A stretch of DNA of 64,000 bases from Hymenoscyphus infarciens (lineage: Eukaryota > Ascomycota > Leotiomycetes > Helotiales > Helotiaceae), in NCBI GenBank assembly GCA_001414345.1, contig LLCB01000179.1:54716-118715 (forward strand). The letters run 5' to 3'. The notes under the pieces were generated by a model. The model did not search any database and was not told the DNA's origin. It saw only the letters and a list, made by a program, of their open reading frames with translations. The translations under genes and the position numbers were made by a program. Positions 34,573 to 49,700 of this stretch are shown piece by piece; within the stretch, counting starts at the first letter, position 1; every line of letters starts with the position of its first letter.

Positions 34573-35052
34573 CGTTCGCATCACGTATGAGGGTTCGCGC
34601 GATCGTGGAGAAGATCTGGGTCACTTACAAAGACATTTTTGGCAATTTAAGTAAATTCGTGGATGAAAGAGCTTGGAATTGCTTCACTGGAGATGTGATC
34701 GCGTTAAGTGCTGCAACAAAGTTCGCGACTTCTGATTCCATGCGCGCGCCGGATACCCACTTTTCCTCGTGATTCGCCCCACCCCCTGCAGCTCTTTGTC
34801 CTTGAGAGTCCTTCGTACTCCCCCTTCCCTGACCTCAGTCATTGCTTCGTCGACACCTACCTGGGTCCCTTTACATTTACATTGATTGCACAAAACTGTC
34901 TGTAAGGATTGTTGGAGAAGAACTAGGGAGTCTATTCTTCGAATAACAAATCAATTGAAAATCATGCATAGTTACGCAATTTCATGTTCAATTTGTCCCT
35001 ATTAAATCAAGGCGCAGAAGCTTGTTACTTGTCTACCTGACGAGTACACACT
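34573..35052. other. Intergenic between POB3 and the GMC relic
   Basis: This is promoter-side sequence of POB3. No gene was seen. Confidence 0.45.
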
Positions 35053-37094
<2,042 letters not shown>

Positions 37095-37127
37095 TCATAA
37101 AGCTAGACTACAGTGAGTTACGAGTTA

Positions 37128-37528
37128 AGCTTCCCTTTTAACAATATTTTGTAAACCGTGCGTTTTTAAGATATAAGACTTAGCTAGAAAGAACCGCTAT
37201 ATCTTCTTATACCTCTTTATTACTATATCTAAGCAAGTATACTAAGAATAAACTTAATAATACTTAATTCTTAGAAAACCCCTTTTTATAAGAAAATTTC
37301 TCACACCTCTATAATTCTACTAAGACCCTATAAAAATTTAGATATATATCTAAGTATCTGTTTTCTTCCTAAAAAGTTTATAGAGTAATAAAGGGGGTAT
37401 CGAGCTCTTATTATCTGTTCTTAAGGATATAATAACATACGTTATTAAGTAAAGAAGGAAAGAGTGTCGAGGTAAAAACAATAATTATAAAAACGCACGG
37501 TTTATAAAGTATTGTTAAAAGGGAAGCT
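37128..37528. mobile_element. 401-bp MITE with about 39-bp terminal inverted repeats and a TTA target duplication
   Basis: The left arm AGCTTCCCTTTTAACAATAT continues to ACCGTGCGTTTT. It pairs with the right arm (37490-37528), with only two or three differences that are all C/T-type. TTA flanks both ends (37125-37127 and 37529-37531), the duplication typical of PIF/Harbinger elements. The interior is AT-rich and non-coding. It sits 58 bp upstream of the GMC relic start codon, that is, in its former promoter. Confidence 0.82.
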
Positions 37529-39307
37529 TTAATCGATGAAGTAAAAGAGCAAGATTTGAAATGCAAAATCAAAAACCAAAAAAAAAGACTCGCACCATTG
37601 AATTAACAATACATGTTGCTCGAGTTAGAACGAGGTTGGCCGTAAGTGGTGGGTGACTGGTTACTGCTTAAGGTAGGTAGGGTAGGTAGATATCTTTCAA
37701 CAAACCCACACCGAGTAAAGGCTCAAACATAACGTACAGCAAGCACATACATACATACCTACACACACTCTCCCCGTACCTACCAAACAAAAGTACTTGT
37801 GCTCCAAAGCCCAAGAGTAGGAAAACCGTAAACCAGCTTCCAAAACAAAAACCATTTTCAACTATGTCACACAAACCCGCACCATATTTCCCAGCTACAG
37901 TATCTGACAACATTTTTTTTTAAAAAATCACTTCTAAACTAAAGATCCCTCAAACCCTCTTCCGAAAAGAAGAAGAAAAAAAGAAAAAAAGAAAAAAAGA
38001 AAAAAAGAAAAAAAGAAAAAAAGAGAATCAGCACAACACAACACGCTAACTCTGCACGTATAACAGACACCAAGGTACTTAAGTGGAAGAGCCCACTATC
38101 TATCCCACCCACACACTTGCAGTTATTGCTACCTATTTCGTTTTTTTTTTCGTTGGCTTGGGCGTAAATTCTCACTACCCAGGTCGACCCCAAGTACATG
38201 GAAAAAGTGAGAAAGCCATACTACACCTTCCCACCTTCCCACCTTGGTTGAGGTAGCCTTAACAGCCAAGCCAAGTTGTGGGAGAAGTCTGTACTATTCT
38301 CTGAATGGAGAAACATCTCCTATCAACCGATTGCGTGACGGTGACTTGAAGATTGACTCGCTTGCTCACCCTGTGTTATATCATAGAGGGGGTTCTATTT
38401 TTCCCCATTGTACAAGAGAGTATATAGTGGTCAGATGGTACTATTCTTGAGGATTTTTCAAAGAGGAAATCCAAATGGTGTCCACACTCTTGATCGAGCT
38501 TTGGCTGGCCCACGAAACCAGAAGAGGAGAATGCCTGTCATTTTGCTGGTACCAAGCCCAAGAAACGACGGCCATACTGCACTTGCGCCCCATTCGAAAT
38601 CACAGAACAGAATAAGCACAAGCCAATAAAATTCTTAGCAAGATGGACATTTTTGTCATTAAGTTGTATAGCGCAATAATTACATCTCCGTCATCCGCTG
38701 CACAATACCCGCCAGACGACCCAAGCAACTCCTCCTATCTTGATCAATCGGCACATAAGCCTCAAAAGATCCAAATCCACTCCCCTCCCCATCCCACGCT
38801 GTCACACCACTCCCACTTCCCTATCGAAAATCCATCCTTAAAAGCATGCTTTTGCAAATTTCCATGAGCACCCATTTTTTCCCGCTGAATGCGACAAGTA
38901 TTTTTTGGTCCATCCATCCTGTTCCATCCCTTTGAAAATGCAGATGAAGACCAACGCAAAACGCAGCTCAACTATTTGTACGAAGCAAGCAAAGCGTAAC
39001 CCATGAAACCCTGTAAAAAAAACCGAAAGGACAAAAAAATCTCCCAACGATCCATCCCTTGATACATGCGTTGCTAAAAACTTTTCCTTTCAAATTCAAA
39101 AAGACACAGCGAAAGTTGAAAAATTAGTGAATGCTGCAGGAGGAAAGAAAAGAATAAGCAGATAGCAAGTAGAGTACAAAGTTCTTGGGTCTCATGAAGA
39201 AGAAAATAACCGTGGTCCAAAGTATGTTACAGCGTCGAAATCGTGGATATTGTTGCAAGGGTGAATTATGTCGAGCATGAGGCTCGGGGCGGAGAAGAGT
39301 AAGACGC
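37529..39307. other. Gene-poor stretch 3' of the RRM gene
   Basis: It contains the GAAAAAAA microsatellite listed separately. ORFs of 60-90 codons here have no motifs. Nothing else is supported. Confidence 0.45.
37975..38023. repeat. GAAAAAAA octamer microsatellite
   Basis: About six tandem copies of G followed by seven A, flanked by AAGAAG. Confidence 0.9.
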
Positions 39308-41034
39308 TCATGCGGCAGCTTGAGAAGCTCCACGCCCTCTTGGGGCACCTGCAGGAGCACCACCACGTCCTCGATTTCCTGGTCCGAAACCGCCTCTTCC
39401 TCCTTGGCCACCTTGACGATCATTTTGGAATCCGCCACGACCACCTCGTGTGTTAGCACCCCCACGTCCTCCAGCGTATCCGTTTCCGCCATAGGCGTTG
39501 GCCTTTGGTCTACGTGGCTCGACAAAGATGTTCTCGCCTCCAATTTGGTGTGGATTGGCAGCGGCAGCGGCTTGGTAACCCTCGGCGGTGGCATACTCAA
39601 CGAAGGCACAGTTCTAGAACTATTAGCAATGTCACAAGAAAAATTAGAAAATTGTCCATACCTTTCCGCGGTTGATGTCAAAGTAAATCAAAGTACCGAA
39701 AGACTCCAATGCACTTCGGAGCTCATCAGGGCCGAGCTTCTCAGTAACGTTTCGGATATATGCCATCGTGCCCTCCTTCTCGAGTGGTGCTTGAGAGATT
39801 GATTGTGGTCGGTTTTGTCTCTTGGCGTTATCGCCAGCAGTTTGCCAGCCAGCACCGGGGGTGTTCTCCTTGTCCTTCTCAGCAGCAGGAACGGTCGACT
39901 CGGTTGGTTGAGCCTGAACAGGTGCGGCCTTTGCGGGCGGGGCAGCACGAGCTTGGGCAGGTGGAGTAGCAGTCTTTGGAGCAGTAACAGAGGCTGGAAC
40001 AGCTGGCTTAGGAGTTGAAGAACCAACCAAGCTAGCCCAACTCTTTGGCTTAGCTGGAGCCGCTGGCTTGAGAGGTTCGGCAGGTTTGGCGGTGGCAGAA
40101 GGAGTGCGGGTGACAACTGGGCTTGGGACAGGCTCCTTTGGCTTCTCTGCCTCCTTGATTTCCTCCTCAACGGCCTTCTCGGCAGCCTCGGGTGTGGATT
40201 CCTCCTCCTTGGACTCAGCAACAGGAGCCTCAGCCTCAACAACCTCCTCGGAAGTTCCGTTGGTAGATGGGGTAGGAGCTGCCTCCGACTCAACGGTCTC
40301 CAACTTCTTGTCAACAACCTCAGCGTTCAAAGCTTCAGGAGCTGCCTCCTCGGTAGAAGCTTGAGCTTTGGGCATCTCAACATCTTGGTCAAGAGGACCA
40401 GCAGCATCCTCAACTGGAGCTGCCTCAACAACCTCCTCGTCACCCTCCTCGTTGATGTATCGGAAGATATCGTTGAGAACAAAGTATCCGGTAGGTTGTT
40501 GGGCGAGAACGAAAGTTTGCACGAATTTCTTAAGCTCGGCAGACTTGTTTGATGTTTCCCCAATAACTTGGATGACGATATTGTCGAATGAAGCTTGGGA
40601 GTCAACGTTGGAGACACGGACCTTGCAGTCTTGGAAGTCGAGTTCGCGGATTCGTTCTTGGATATCCTGCTGCTGTTAGATGATGAAAATATGAATTGAG
40701 GACGAAAACTTACGCTTCGGCCAACGGAGACTGGAGCTACCTCGGCCTCAAGACCAGACACGAATTGAGAGCGCTTTCCGTAAAAAAGCTATTGTCATTA
40801 GCATGTATGAGTGGGGGTGAGGAGGCTGGTTGGGCTTACATGGAGCTTCTCAGGAGACTTGCTCAAGGTGGTGTAGTATTGCTCAACGAAGTACCATCCA
40901 ACCTCATCCTTGGACAAGTCATTGCCCGACGCGCTTCCAGTATTAGAGTCGGCCGCGCCAGAGGTAGCTGGATACTGTTCTGCGGGTGCGTTCTTGTACT
41001 GGTCCTGTTGCGTGAAGCTACCGTTGGTTGCCAT
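39308..41034 (-). CDS. NTF2-like and RRM domain RNA-binding protein (G3BP/Nxt3-like)
   Basis: The spliced CDS is complement(join(39308..39613,39662..40672,40714..40788,40840..41034)), 528 aa. The exon 3 acceptor could be 3 nt later. The NTF2-like domain occupies about residues 40-165 (DEVGWYFVEQYYTTLSKSPE, LFYGKRSQFVSG, IQERIRELDFQDCKVRVSNV, VQTFVLAQQPTGYFVLNDIF, FRYINEE). About 230 residues of Ala/Pro/Glu-rich disorder follow, then one RRM (MAYIRNVTEKLGPDELRSAL, then GTLIYFDINRGKNCAFVEYA). The C-terminus is an RGG-type tail (GGRGGANTRGGRGGFQN). This order is that of G3BP and the yeast/fission-yeast Bre5/Nxt3 group, which bind ubiquitin protease Ubp3 and mRNA and join stress granules. The partner assignment is from family knowledge. 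No defects were seen. Confidence 0.92.
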
Positions 41035-42193
41035 GATGGAGGATAGTGGGAGAGGTAGCGGGAGGGATCGTTTCGAGGATGAGAGAGTCGCTCTAACCAA
41101 GTAAATGGGGGTATATTTCCACTGGGGGAGGGGATTGAATGCAATAAAGCAGTCTTCGAGGCTGTCGAGTCGAGTCCTGTTACGGATATCGAACGCGCTT
41201 TTTGATTCGAAGGAGAGGCACCCGTGGGGGAAGACTGAGTTTTTTTGGAAGGAGATGTGTAAACCGCGAAGGTTGAATACAATAAGATTAGAAAAGATCA
41301 GATATCAGAATCAGAACCGAAAGGGAGTTCTAGAAGAAGGACTGAGCTGGGAGAGGGAGGAGGGAACAGGTTGATGTTTTGGTGGAGTTGCGATGAGGAG
41401 AGGGCTCGAAATTTGACAAAAGAGTTGGAGGGCTGGCTCTAGCGGCCTTCTGACTAAACGGAGCCCCGTCGCCAAGCCCAAGGTTCGAGAAAACGCCGTC
41501 GTTTTTGTATTCAACCACCACACTGATTGAAATATCTTTAACAAGTTGCTATTATTACTTAGCAATTCTGAAGTCTCGGGTAAATTTGAAATATCTTTTT
41601 CAAAATTATCCTACGCAAAGTAAGACCTTTTTTTTGGTGGCACAGGGGATCGACTTGTTTCTTCCGTCCCGGAAAACTTTGAAGGAGACACGTGATTGGT
41701 CACTATTCACTAAAAGAGTACTTAGGTACCTAGTTTTTTTTCAAGTTTGTAATTTCAGTTGCTTGGTCTGTGGTAAATAACTTAGACGAATAGCTTCGCC
41801 ACTTTAGGCTACCCGAAAATATTTGTATCCTTTTGTTACTCGGGGTAAACAACAAAATCGGCAATGAATAAATAGTATTACCTGTGGGCAACTGGACTTA
41901 GGTTGATAACGCCTTTCTTTGATAGAGTTCGTATAACAATATGCTTTTTTTTGTGATACAAACTTTGGAGTTGGAGGATACAAGTGTGAGCTATCTATGT
42001 TTCCTGTGATAGCAAATGTAACAAATTCGCTATGAGCATTGAGCAAGGCTCCGCTCCGTCAACCCCCCTGGCCTTCCTGCCTCACAGCAGTTTTTTGTGG
42101 CTTGTTCCCAGCCCCTTATAGCCATATTGAGATGGATATCCATGAAATATCGTCTCCTGCCTTGATTCATACGCTCGAGAAACCTCCACCGGT
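41035..42193. other. Intergenic between the RRM and TPR genes
   Basis: It holds the RRM gene promoter (41035-41520) and an AT-rich middle without coding signal. No RNA gene was recognised. Confidence 0.45.
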
Positions 42194-44643
42194 TCAAGGA
42201 CTGATTAACCCAAGAGACCCCTCATCAACCAACCCCTCACCCACAGCCTGCCACAAAATCTCATCCGCCCTTATGATGGATTTCCTCACCATCTCCAACT
42301 CCTTCCCATCCCGCAGCAATCCCTTAGCCAAAGCCTCCTTAACCGTCGCCTCCTTATTCTCCTCCTGCATCTCCCCGCCAGCAGTCAAAACTTTAGCACC
42401 CCTATAATACTTCTCCGCATTCCCCAAAAGAACACCCCTATTCTTCTCGGCCAACTCAAGATTGAGCGGTGGTCTTCCCAAGGCAGCTCTGGAAAGCTCG
42501 AGATCACCTCTCATGAGGAATATCTTTCCGATATTCTCATCGTCCCGGAATTTCGAGGCAGATGTCAAATCTTGGGCTGCGAGAGAGAAGAGGGTCCATT
42601 GGAGTTTTGTAATTTCAGATAGCAAATCCGGGTCAGGGTTATTTTCTGCCTCCCCCTCGAAGATGGTGTTGCTGGCAGTGATGTACGACTCGGCTCGGTT
42701 ACAAAGGCCTTCGACATGTTTTTCAAGGTCTAGGCGAGCCCATGCTTCTTCGACGGCAGCGGCATATTCCTAGATCCAGATAATTAGTTTTAGAATAGAT
42801 TGAGGTGGTGGAGAGAAACCTTACCCTAAAATCAGCAAGTCGTGCTCGATACTTTGTCTCGAAGATAGCACTGATTAAACCAACTTGTCCAACGGCAACA
42901 TCAAGTTCTCGTTCGGTACACGAAGCGTACATGGAAAGCTTTTGTAAAAGTTCAGGGGTGGCGAGTTGCTTGACGGTATGCAAGTATTTTTCAGCATCCC
43001 GCTCGAGGCGACTAGAACGGCTGCAAAGCACACTCAAAGTCTCAACCAGGGCAAGGAGTGTATCAACGAGTCCATCTTTCGTAACCGGCTCCCTAACACT
43101 AACCCACTGTTCCTCTTCGTTTGCTTGTGGGGCGGTATTGCTTGAGCTTGCCTGCTCGGATTGTACATTTTCGGGCCTGGTGGTTTCCGTTTGGGCGTTT
43201 TCAGAGGCCGCTGCGAGTTGGGCTTGGAATTGCTGGTACTCTTGCTCTTGTATGAGGAGACATCTTTGGAAAAGCCCCAATGCTTCTTCAAGGAGGCCAC
43301 ATGACGCCCCGTCACCTTCAGTGTCGTTTAAGTTCTTCCCGCTCCCTCCATCAGCTAGACTGGTAAGGATCTGAGCGGTGTTGCTGTGGTCGTCAGTGCA
43401 TACTCCCTTATTGGTGTCAAGAATAGGTTGGAGGGAAATGAAGGAATTTTCATAAAAAACTGAATAGCATCGAACAACTTGTACAGAGCTCCCGAGGGAC
43501 TTGAATGCAATCATGCTAGGAAGAGCTCGTCATTCATTAACACAGCGCTCCTGCCTGAACTCTCAACTGTTCCAAAATTAGGTCTAAATTGAAATTAACC
43601 TAAAGATTTAGAGCAGCTGACTCGAAACTATCTAGGTCAATAGTCTAAATTATCCCAGAAAGTTGGAAGAACAAGAACTTAGGACAGGTACGAACGTGAA
43701 GTATATATTGCAGCTTATTGACCAACCCGAGGTTGGAACGATAGCATACAGAATCCACCAAGAGCTATTGGCAAGCGCCTCGAGAAAAATGAAAATCAAT
43801 CGCAGTGCACCCACTTTGATGTCCTGCTGCTGATGTGCTGACAGTTGCACGATACTCGCGTTTCCAACGTTGTTTACACAATCAACAGGGTAGCGTGTTT
43901 TGCCAATCTTTAGAAAACCAAATAGAACCATAATCAAAAACGCGTTTGGGAGGAGAAAACCTTTGACTAATGCGAAAAGCGTAAAAGCAGAACGGGGATA
44001 CCATGTCAAGCAAGAGCAGATTTGAGAGACGAACTGCAAGGAAAAGAAACTCACAATAAAACATCGGCATCATCTCGACTCAAATTCAGCGCATATCGAC
44101 TGCATTCGAGTGCAGCCTGCAGCAGTCCCATGAGGTCACCTGGCAATTGTTTGAGCAGCTTTGGATGTTGTGTGAGCTCGTACTGTACTCTCGCCCTGAT
44201 GCATGTGAGACACTGACTGACTGGACTTCTTCCCATCAACATGCACTCACTTGTTGTATGCTAGATCAAAGGAAGTCGGGAATTTTCGGAGAGCCTCCGC
44301 GTAGCACTCGATCGCTCGGACAAAAAATCTCGCAGACTATGAGAAATTAGAGAGAAATCCCATGAGGAGGAAGGGGAGGGCGCAAACTTTTGCGGCATCG
44401 CCACTCCTCCATTTACCACCGGCTTCCTCGAAATCGACACCAGCTATTTCTCCACTCAGCACATTTCTTGAGACAGTCGTTCGCTATATGACCTACCTGC
44501 TAAGTACTCATCTGCGGTGGTCGGCTGCTATATCAAGTCAATGCCAGGCAAAAGCGTAGGCGGCCATGCTCAAATTAGCGTACCTGGGGAGAATGCTTTG
44601 ACTTTTTCTTGAGGTCTTTCATGAAGGACTTCTTGGGGGGCAT
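42194..44643 (-). CDS. TPR-like helical-repeat protein of unknown role
   Basis: The spliced CDS is complement(join(42194..42769,42825..43383,44055..44195,44251..44336,44388..44443,44497..44527,44584..44643)), seven exons, 502 aa. All junctions keep the frame. The N-terminus MPPKKSFMKDLKKKSKHSPQ is strongly basic (possible nuclear or nucleolar signal). TPR-like helices follow: AAGVDFEEAGGKWRSGDAAK, then SARFFVRAIECYAEALRKFP, LAYNKARVQYELTQHP, ALECSRYALNLSRDDADVLF and LEEALGLFQRCLLIQEQEYQ. Later helices include AAAVEEAWARLDLEKHVEGL and IGKIFLMRGDLELSRAALG. Such repeats form a superhelix for protein binding. I do not recognise a named orthologue. An assembly-chaperone role is only a guess. The third intron of the gene product's coding order after exon 5 is 671 bp, over ten times the others. 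Confidence 0.84.
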
Positions 44644-45274
44644 GTTGGGTAGTGATCTCAACCAAATTGCACCTCGGTTATTGGTTTCTAGTCAGGTGCC
44701 AAATGATGTGGTGAGATGAAGGAATCCGAGGTGGATGAAGTTTGTTGTTTGAGATGCGGGGGAAATTCGGCATAGCGGAGTGGGAAGTAAGAAGTAGGAA
44801 GTAAGGTAGCAACCGAGCGGTTGTAGTGTAGGGGATGAGATTGATAAGGTAATACCTAGGTATAGGTATGTAATCCAACGGCATTACTTACAGGCCTCAA
44901 TTTACTCTGCAAACTTTCCCCTCTTCTCTCTCCTTCCCAAGTATTCTCGTGGCGGTGTTTCTTCTTATCTATACGGAGATTTTGGAACAGAATTCCGAAC
45001 CGACTGGTGATCTCTCTGGGCAACGCAACCTTCTATGTGCATCATTCATTGCAAGATCAGATCAGATCCTCCCACTTCCCACATGGCGAAACGTGGGAGA
45101 AATGTTGAACAGCACGGCTAGCAAGATGCCTGTAGGAGGTGCATCGCATTTCTCCTCTTCCCCCTTTTCTCCTTCGGACATGAACCATCATTTAGGTGCG
45201 GATCTTCACCGTCGTCCTCGCGCTGCACCACTTTAGGCCGTTGGGAGCTTGATCTTCCCTGCTCTCCCTCCATT
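44644..45274. other. Promoter side of the TPR gene up to the repeat block
   Basis: This is ordinary composition that changes abruptly at about 45,345 to AT-rich DNA. The plus ORF at 44949-45236 has no motif and is not annotated. Confidence 0.45.
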
Positions 45275-46315
45275 TACAGACCCTCGCGGTGGACACGGAA
45301 AGTGGCACTATTTCTTATGCTTAGCTTAGTAAGCTACTAACACCAAAACACGTACTTTTATATTTATTTATATATAAATTTATATATATTCTAATATCCT
45401 ATTATTTAACTATCTACATCTATATAGTCTTATAGCCTCTAGAGTATTTCCTTTACCTACTTATTAATAGTTTCTTACTTTAAATTAGTCTATCTCTTTA
45501 AAGTAAGCTCTTTTAAACCTTTAAGAGTATTATAAGTAAACTTTTTAATATGTTATTTAAGAACCTACTAGTAGTTCTCTATAATAGTAAAATTAAGAGC
45601 TTCTATATAGTTCTTATAAGTCTTAAGATTATTTACCTTCTTCTAAGCTAGTATATCGTTCTACTTCTCTTTTCTATAGCTATATCTAGAATCTCTATCC
45701 TTCTCTAAAACAAAGTCATCTCCTCTTCTAATCTAAAGTAAGATAAAAGGATTAAGAATCTAGTCTATATAGCACTTATAAGACATCTTCTTATTAGAAT
45801 TCTCTATATTATAGAAAACTAGTTCGCTTTTAAAGTTATAACTAATAATAGCCTAAGTATATAGCTTATAAGATAAGTCTACTTCTTCTCTCTTATTCTC
45901 TCTCTTCTTTCTCTTCTTCGTCTTTATCTTCTTCTTCTATCTTTATATATAGTCTAGATAGTCTTTCTCGCTAGGCCTTCATAAGACGTAAATCTAACTA
46001 GTAGGTCTAAAAGAGAAATAAACCTATAAATAAGAGTTAGAATTAGAGAAATAAGAAAGAAATAAAGAAGAAATAAGAAAGAACTAAAGAAGAATACCTT
46101 ATCTAAGAAACGAACTCTATACTAGTCTTTAGTATTTAGATACTTTTTTAATATATTCTTAGCCTATTTCTTATACTACTTTATAAGATCCGAGTTTATA
46201 TAGCTCTTTCTATAAGCTATATAATGTCTCTAACTAAACTGCCTAAGTCTTCTTTATATAGTCTTCCTAGAAACATAAGTTCCTAGTTATATACTAAGAA
46301 CTTATTATAATAATA

Positions 46316-46781
46316 TGAAATATATATAACTATAGTAGAGGTATATAGGAGTGCGTATAGTAGAATAACGTATATAGATACTAGGCACTAATATAGAAGA
46401 AAACAATAACTGTCTCTCTTCTATACTAAATATAAACATCTATATATAAGAGGTCGGAAGCTTCTAAGTTCTAATAATAATAATAACTAAGCCCTGTCTA
46501 ATATAGCTAATACTAAATAATAAGAGCTAAAAAGCTAAATATATAACCTCTAAACCTTTAAAAAGCTAAATATATAATATCTAACTCTTAATCTCTTCTA
46601 TATATAAATATTAGATATTAATATCTTTAGCACTTTGCTTATATAAGTATTAGTTATTCGTAATCTCGGCCTTAGGAGTATTAGAGGTATTAATAGTACT
46701 TAGAGGTATTAGTAGTTTTATAAATACTAATAATTTAGAATAGTACTATTATATAATAATCTAGGATAGTATACTATTATA
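46316..46781. repeat. Left LTR
   Basis: It begins TGAAATATATATAACTATAG and ends ACTATTATA. It retains TG at its start where the other copy has TA. Confidence 0.72.
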
Positions 46782-49700
46782 TCCTCTCTCTTTAAAAAGA
46801 CTCGTTCTAAGTCTTTAGTTATTAATTAGTATAGTATTAAGTTAATTAAAGTATTATTTATCTCTTTATTATAAAGAATATAACTTATCTTACTATTATA
46901 GTATCTAGTAGTTAAGATAGAGTCGGTAGCTAGTAGTATTATTATTTTAAGAGCTATTTACTCTTTATTTACTACTATATACTATATAATAATAGGATGC
47001 GAATAGAAGAGAAGCTAATAATTAGCTAGTAAGTAGAAAGTAATACTCTACTATAGAGTTATTATATTCTTACTATTATTATATATTATAATAGTAATTA
47101 TTAAGTAATAAATAATAATTATAAAGTAATAGCTATTATTATAAGTAGTATATTAGTAGGCGACTTTTCTCTAATTCTAACTTCTCTTCTTCTTTTCTTT
47201 TTATCTAAATAATATAAATAGTAAGAATATCTTCTAATTAAGTATATCTTTATATACTAACTTATCTTCTAGAACATATATATATATTAGATATATATAT
47301 ATATAAAAGTAAGTTCTTCTCTTCTTAATTAGACCTAATTTAAGACTAATCTAATATAGTAAAATACCTCTTTTATATCCTCTTAGTACACTTCTAGCTA
47401 CCTACTAAGTCTATTATATTTAATACTTTTAGACAAAATCTTAGAATAGAGATTATATATATACTTTTAAAAAGCTAAAGTTAAAGAAGTATAGATACTA
47501 TATTAAGTAGAATACTATATATATCCTAGTAAGTTTAATCTTAAATATATATTAAATTTATTTTAACTTAAGTAGTTACTATAGTTTATTAAGAAGGAGT
47601 TTAGTAAGCTTAAGCTTAAGAAAGAGAAGAAAGAGATTAAGAAGGCTACTAAGGCCTTAAATAAGGTATTAGTTATTACTAGTATAAAGGTACTAAAGAA
47701 TAGTTTAGAAGTATAGTTTATACTCTTAGAGAAGACTTAGGCACTTTATACTAAGGTTACTATAAGTACCTCTTACTTATTAGAGGGGTTTTAGTTACTA
47801 ATATTTAATAATTCTTATACTATACTATAAAGAGTAAGACCTCTATCTAAACCTAGGTTTAGGTCCTCTTTAAGGCCTATTTAAAGAGTTTATAAGCGTC
47901 CTCTTTAAAGCCGGTTATAAGAGGTTATTAAGGTAAGAAGCGTACTTATAAGAAGGAGGTAGAGGAGGAAGAGCTAATTTAGGCTTCTTATACTTAAGAG
48001 AGTAAGGAGAAGAATAATAAGTTAGAGGAAGAAGAGGATATATAAGCTCTGTTTTAGTAGTAACTTAGTCTTAGTTCTTTACTTTATTAATTTTAAATAT
48101 TCTTACTAGTTAGTGTTTTATCTTAGGTTTTTATTATAAGTTCCTTATTAAGAGTAACTAGAATTAGAGAGTATTAATAGAGTTTTATAAATTAACTCTT
48201 TTATCTAATTTTTATCTAATTCCTATATATTAAGCTATTTAGAGAGATATTAGAGTAGTCTTAGCTCTTCTAGATATTTAGTATAAAAGTCTCTTAAATA
48301 ATATAGTAAACCTTAAAAATTATCTATAAGATACTAAGTAGGATCTGAATCGTATCTAACCTAGTTTATAGATACTTATAAAAGAGACTTTATTTCTAAT
48401 CTTTTAATATTAAAGTATAAGTATTCATATTTACTAAAAGAGTATAGTCTAATCCTATCTAGTAAGTTAGAAAAAGTTTAAAAAGTTTAAAAAGTTTAAA
48501 AAGTTTAAAATAGAGATAGAGGCGAATTTAGAGTAGAGTTAGAAGTTATTTAGTTAAGAGGTAGTAATAACTTAGTTAAGAGCTTACTTTAAGAGTATAC
48601 TAACTTATATCTAATTTAAAGAATTTAAAAAAAACGTAAAGTTAGAAATAAAAAAATTAATAATATTATAGATAGTAATAACTTAGCTAAAAGGTTACTA
48701 TTCTTTTAAGAGTATATTAATTTATATCTAAGTTAAATTTAAATAAAAAGAAACTTCTAACTTTATTAGAAATAAAAGAAAGTAAGAAAGTAAAGATTAT
48801 AAGACTCTTATTAAAGTTAGTAGCGTTTTAGTAAGTTAAAAGAGTTTATTACTAAATATTAAAAACGCTATTTAAAGTATCTAGATAATAAAAAGAGGAG
48901 TTTTAAATAGTTAAAGGCAAAGTTGTTTTTAAAGTTATTAAAGTTTTACTATTTAAAGTTTAAGATAATAAAAGAAGTAGTTTTAGCTAGTTAAATAAAC
49001 TTAATACTAAATATTAAAAATACTATCTAATATTTAAGATAATAAAAAAGAGGTATAGTTTTAAGTATAATATTTATTAGTACTATTATAGGACTGTGTT
49101 ACTTAGGCCTATAGGCTGTCTTATTCTCTTTAGAGTACTTAAAGACTTATTTATCTTCTAATTCCGATTTTACTTTTAAAGTAGAGAACGATTTACTATT
49201 ATATTATAGGGAGTTTAGAGCTAGATAGAGAGGTGTTCTAAACTATAGTACTAATATCTTATAACTTAGTGTTTTAGTAGGTCTTCTTATCTATAGCTAA
49301 AAGATTATTTACTATCTTAGCGAAGTTATAATTCTAGTATCTCTTAAGAGTAGTAGACACGTTTTAGAGCTAAGATATAATCTTATTTTATTCTATATAT
49401 AAAAGAACCTTTCTAATTCTAGTATCTCTTTAAGTATAACTATACTTAAAAAGTAACCTTTTAAAGTTAGTAAAAGTTTCTTTAATATATTCTTCTTCTA
49501 ATTCTACTTTCTTCTCTTTTAACTTCTATCTCTTTTAACTTTTATATTAGTAAGGACTTAGTCTATAACTATAGTCTTTTTAAATATTCGCTAGTAGAGG
49601 TTTAAGAGAAGTTTAGAATAGAGTTAGATAATATTTAGTTAAGAAATAATAATAACTTAGCTAAGAGCTTACTTCTAAGTTTTATCTTAATAGAAAGTAT

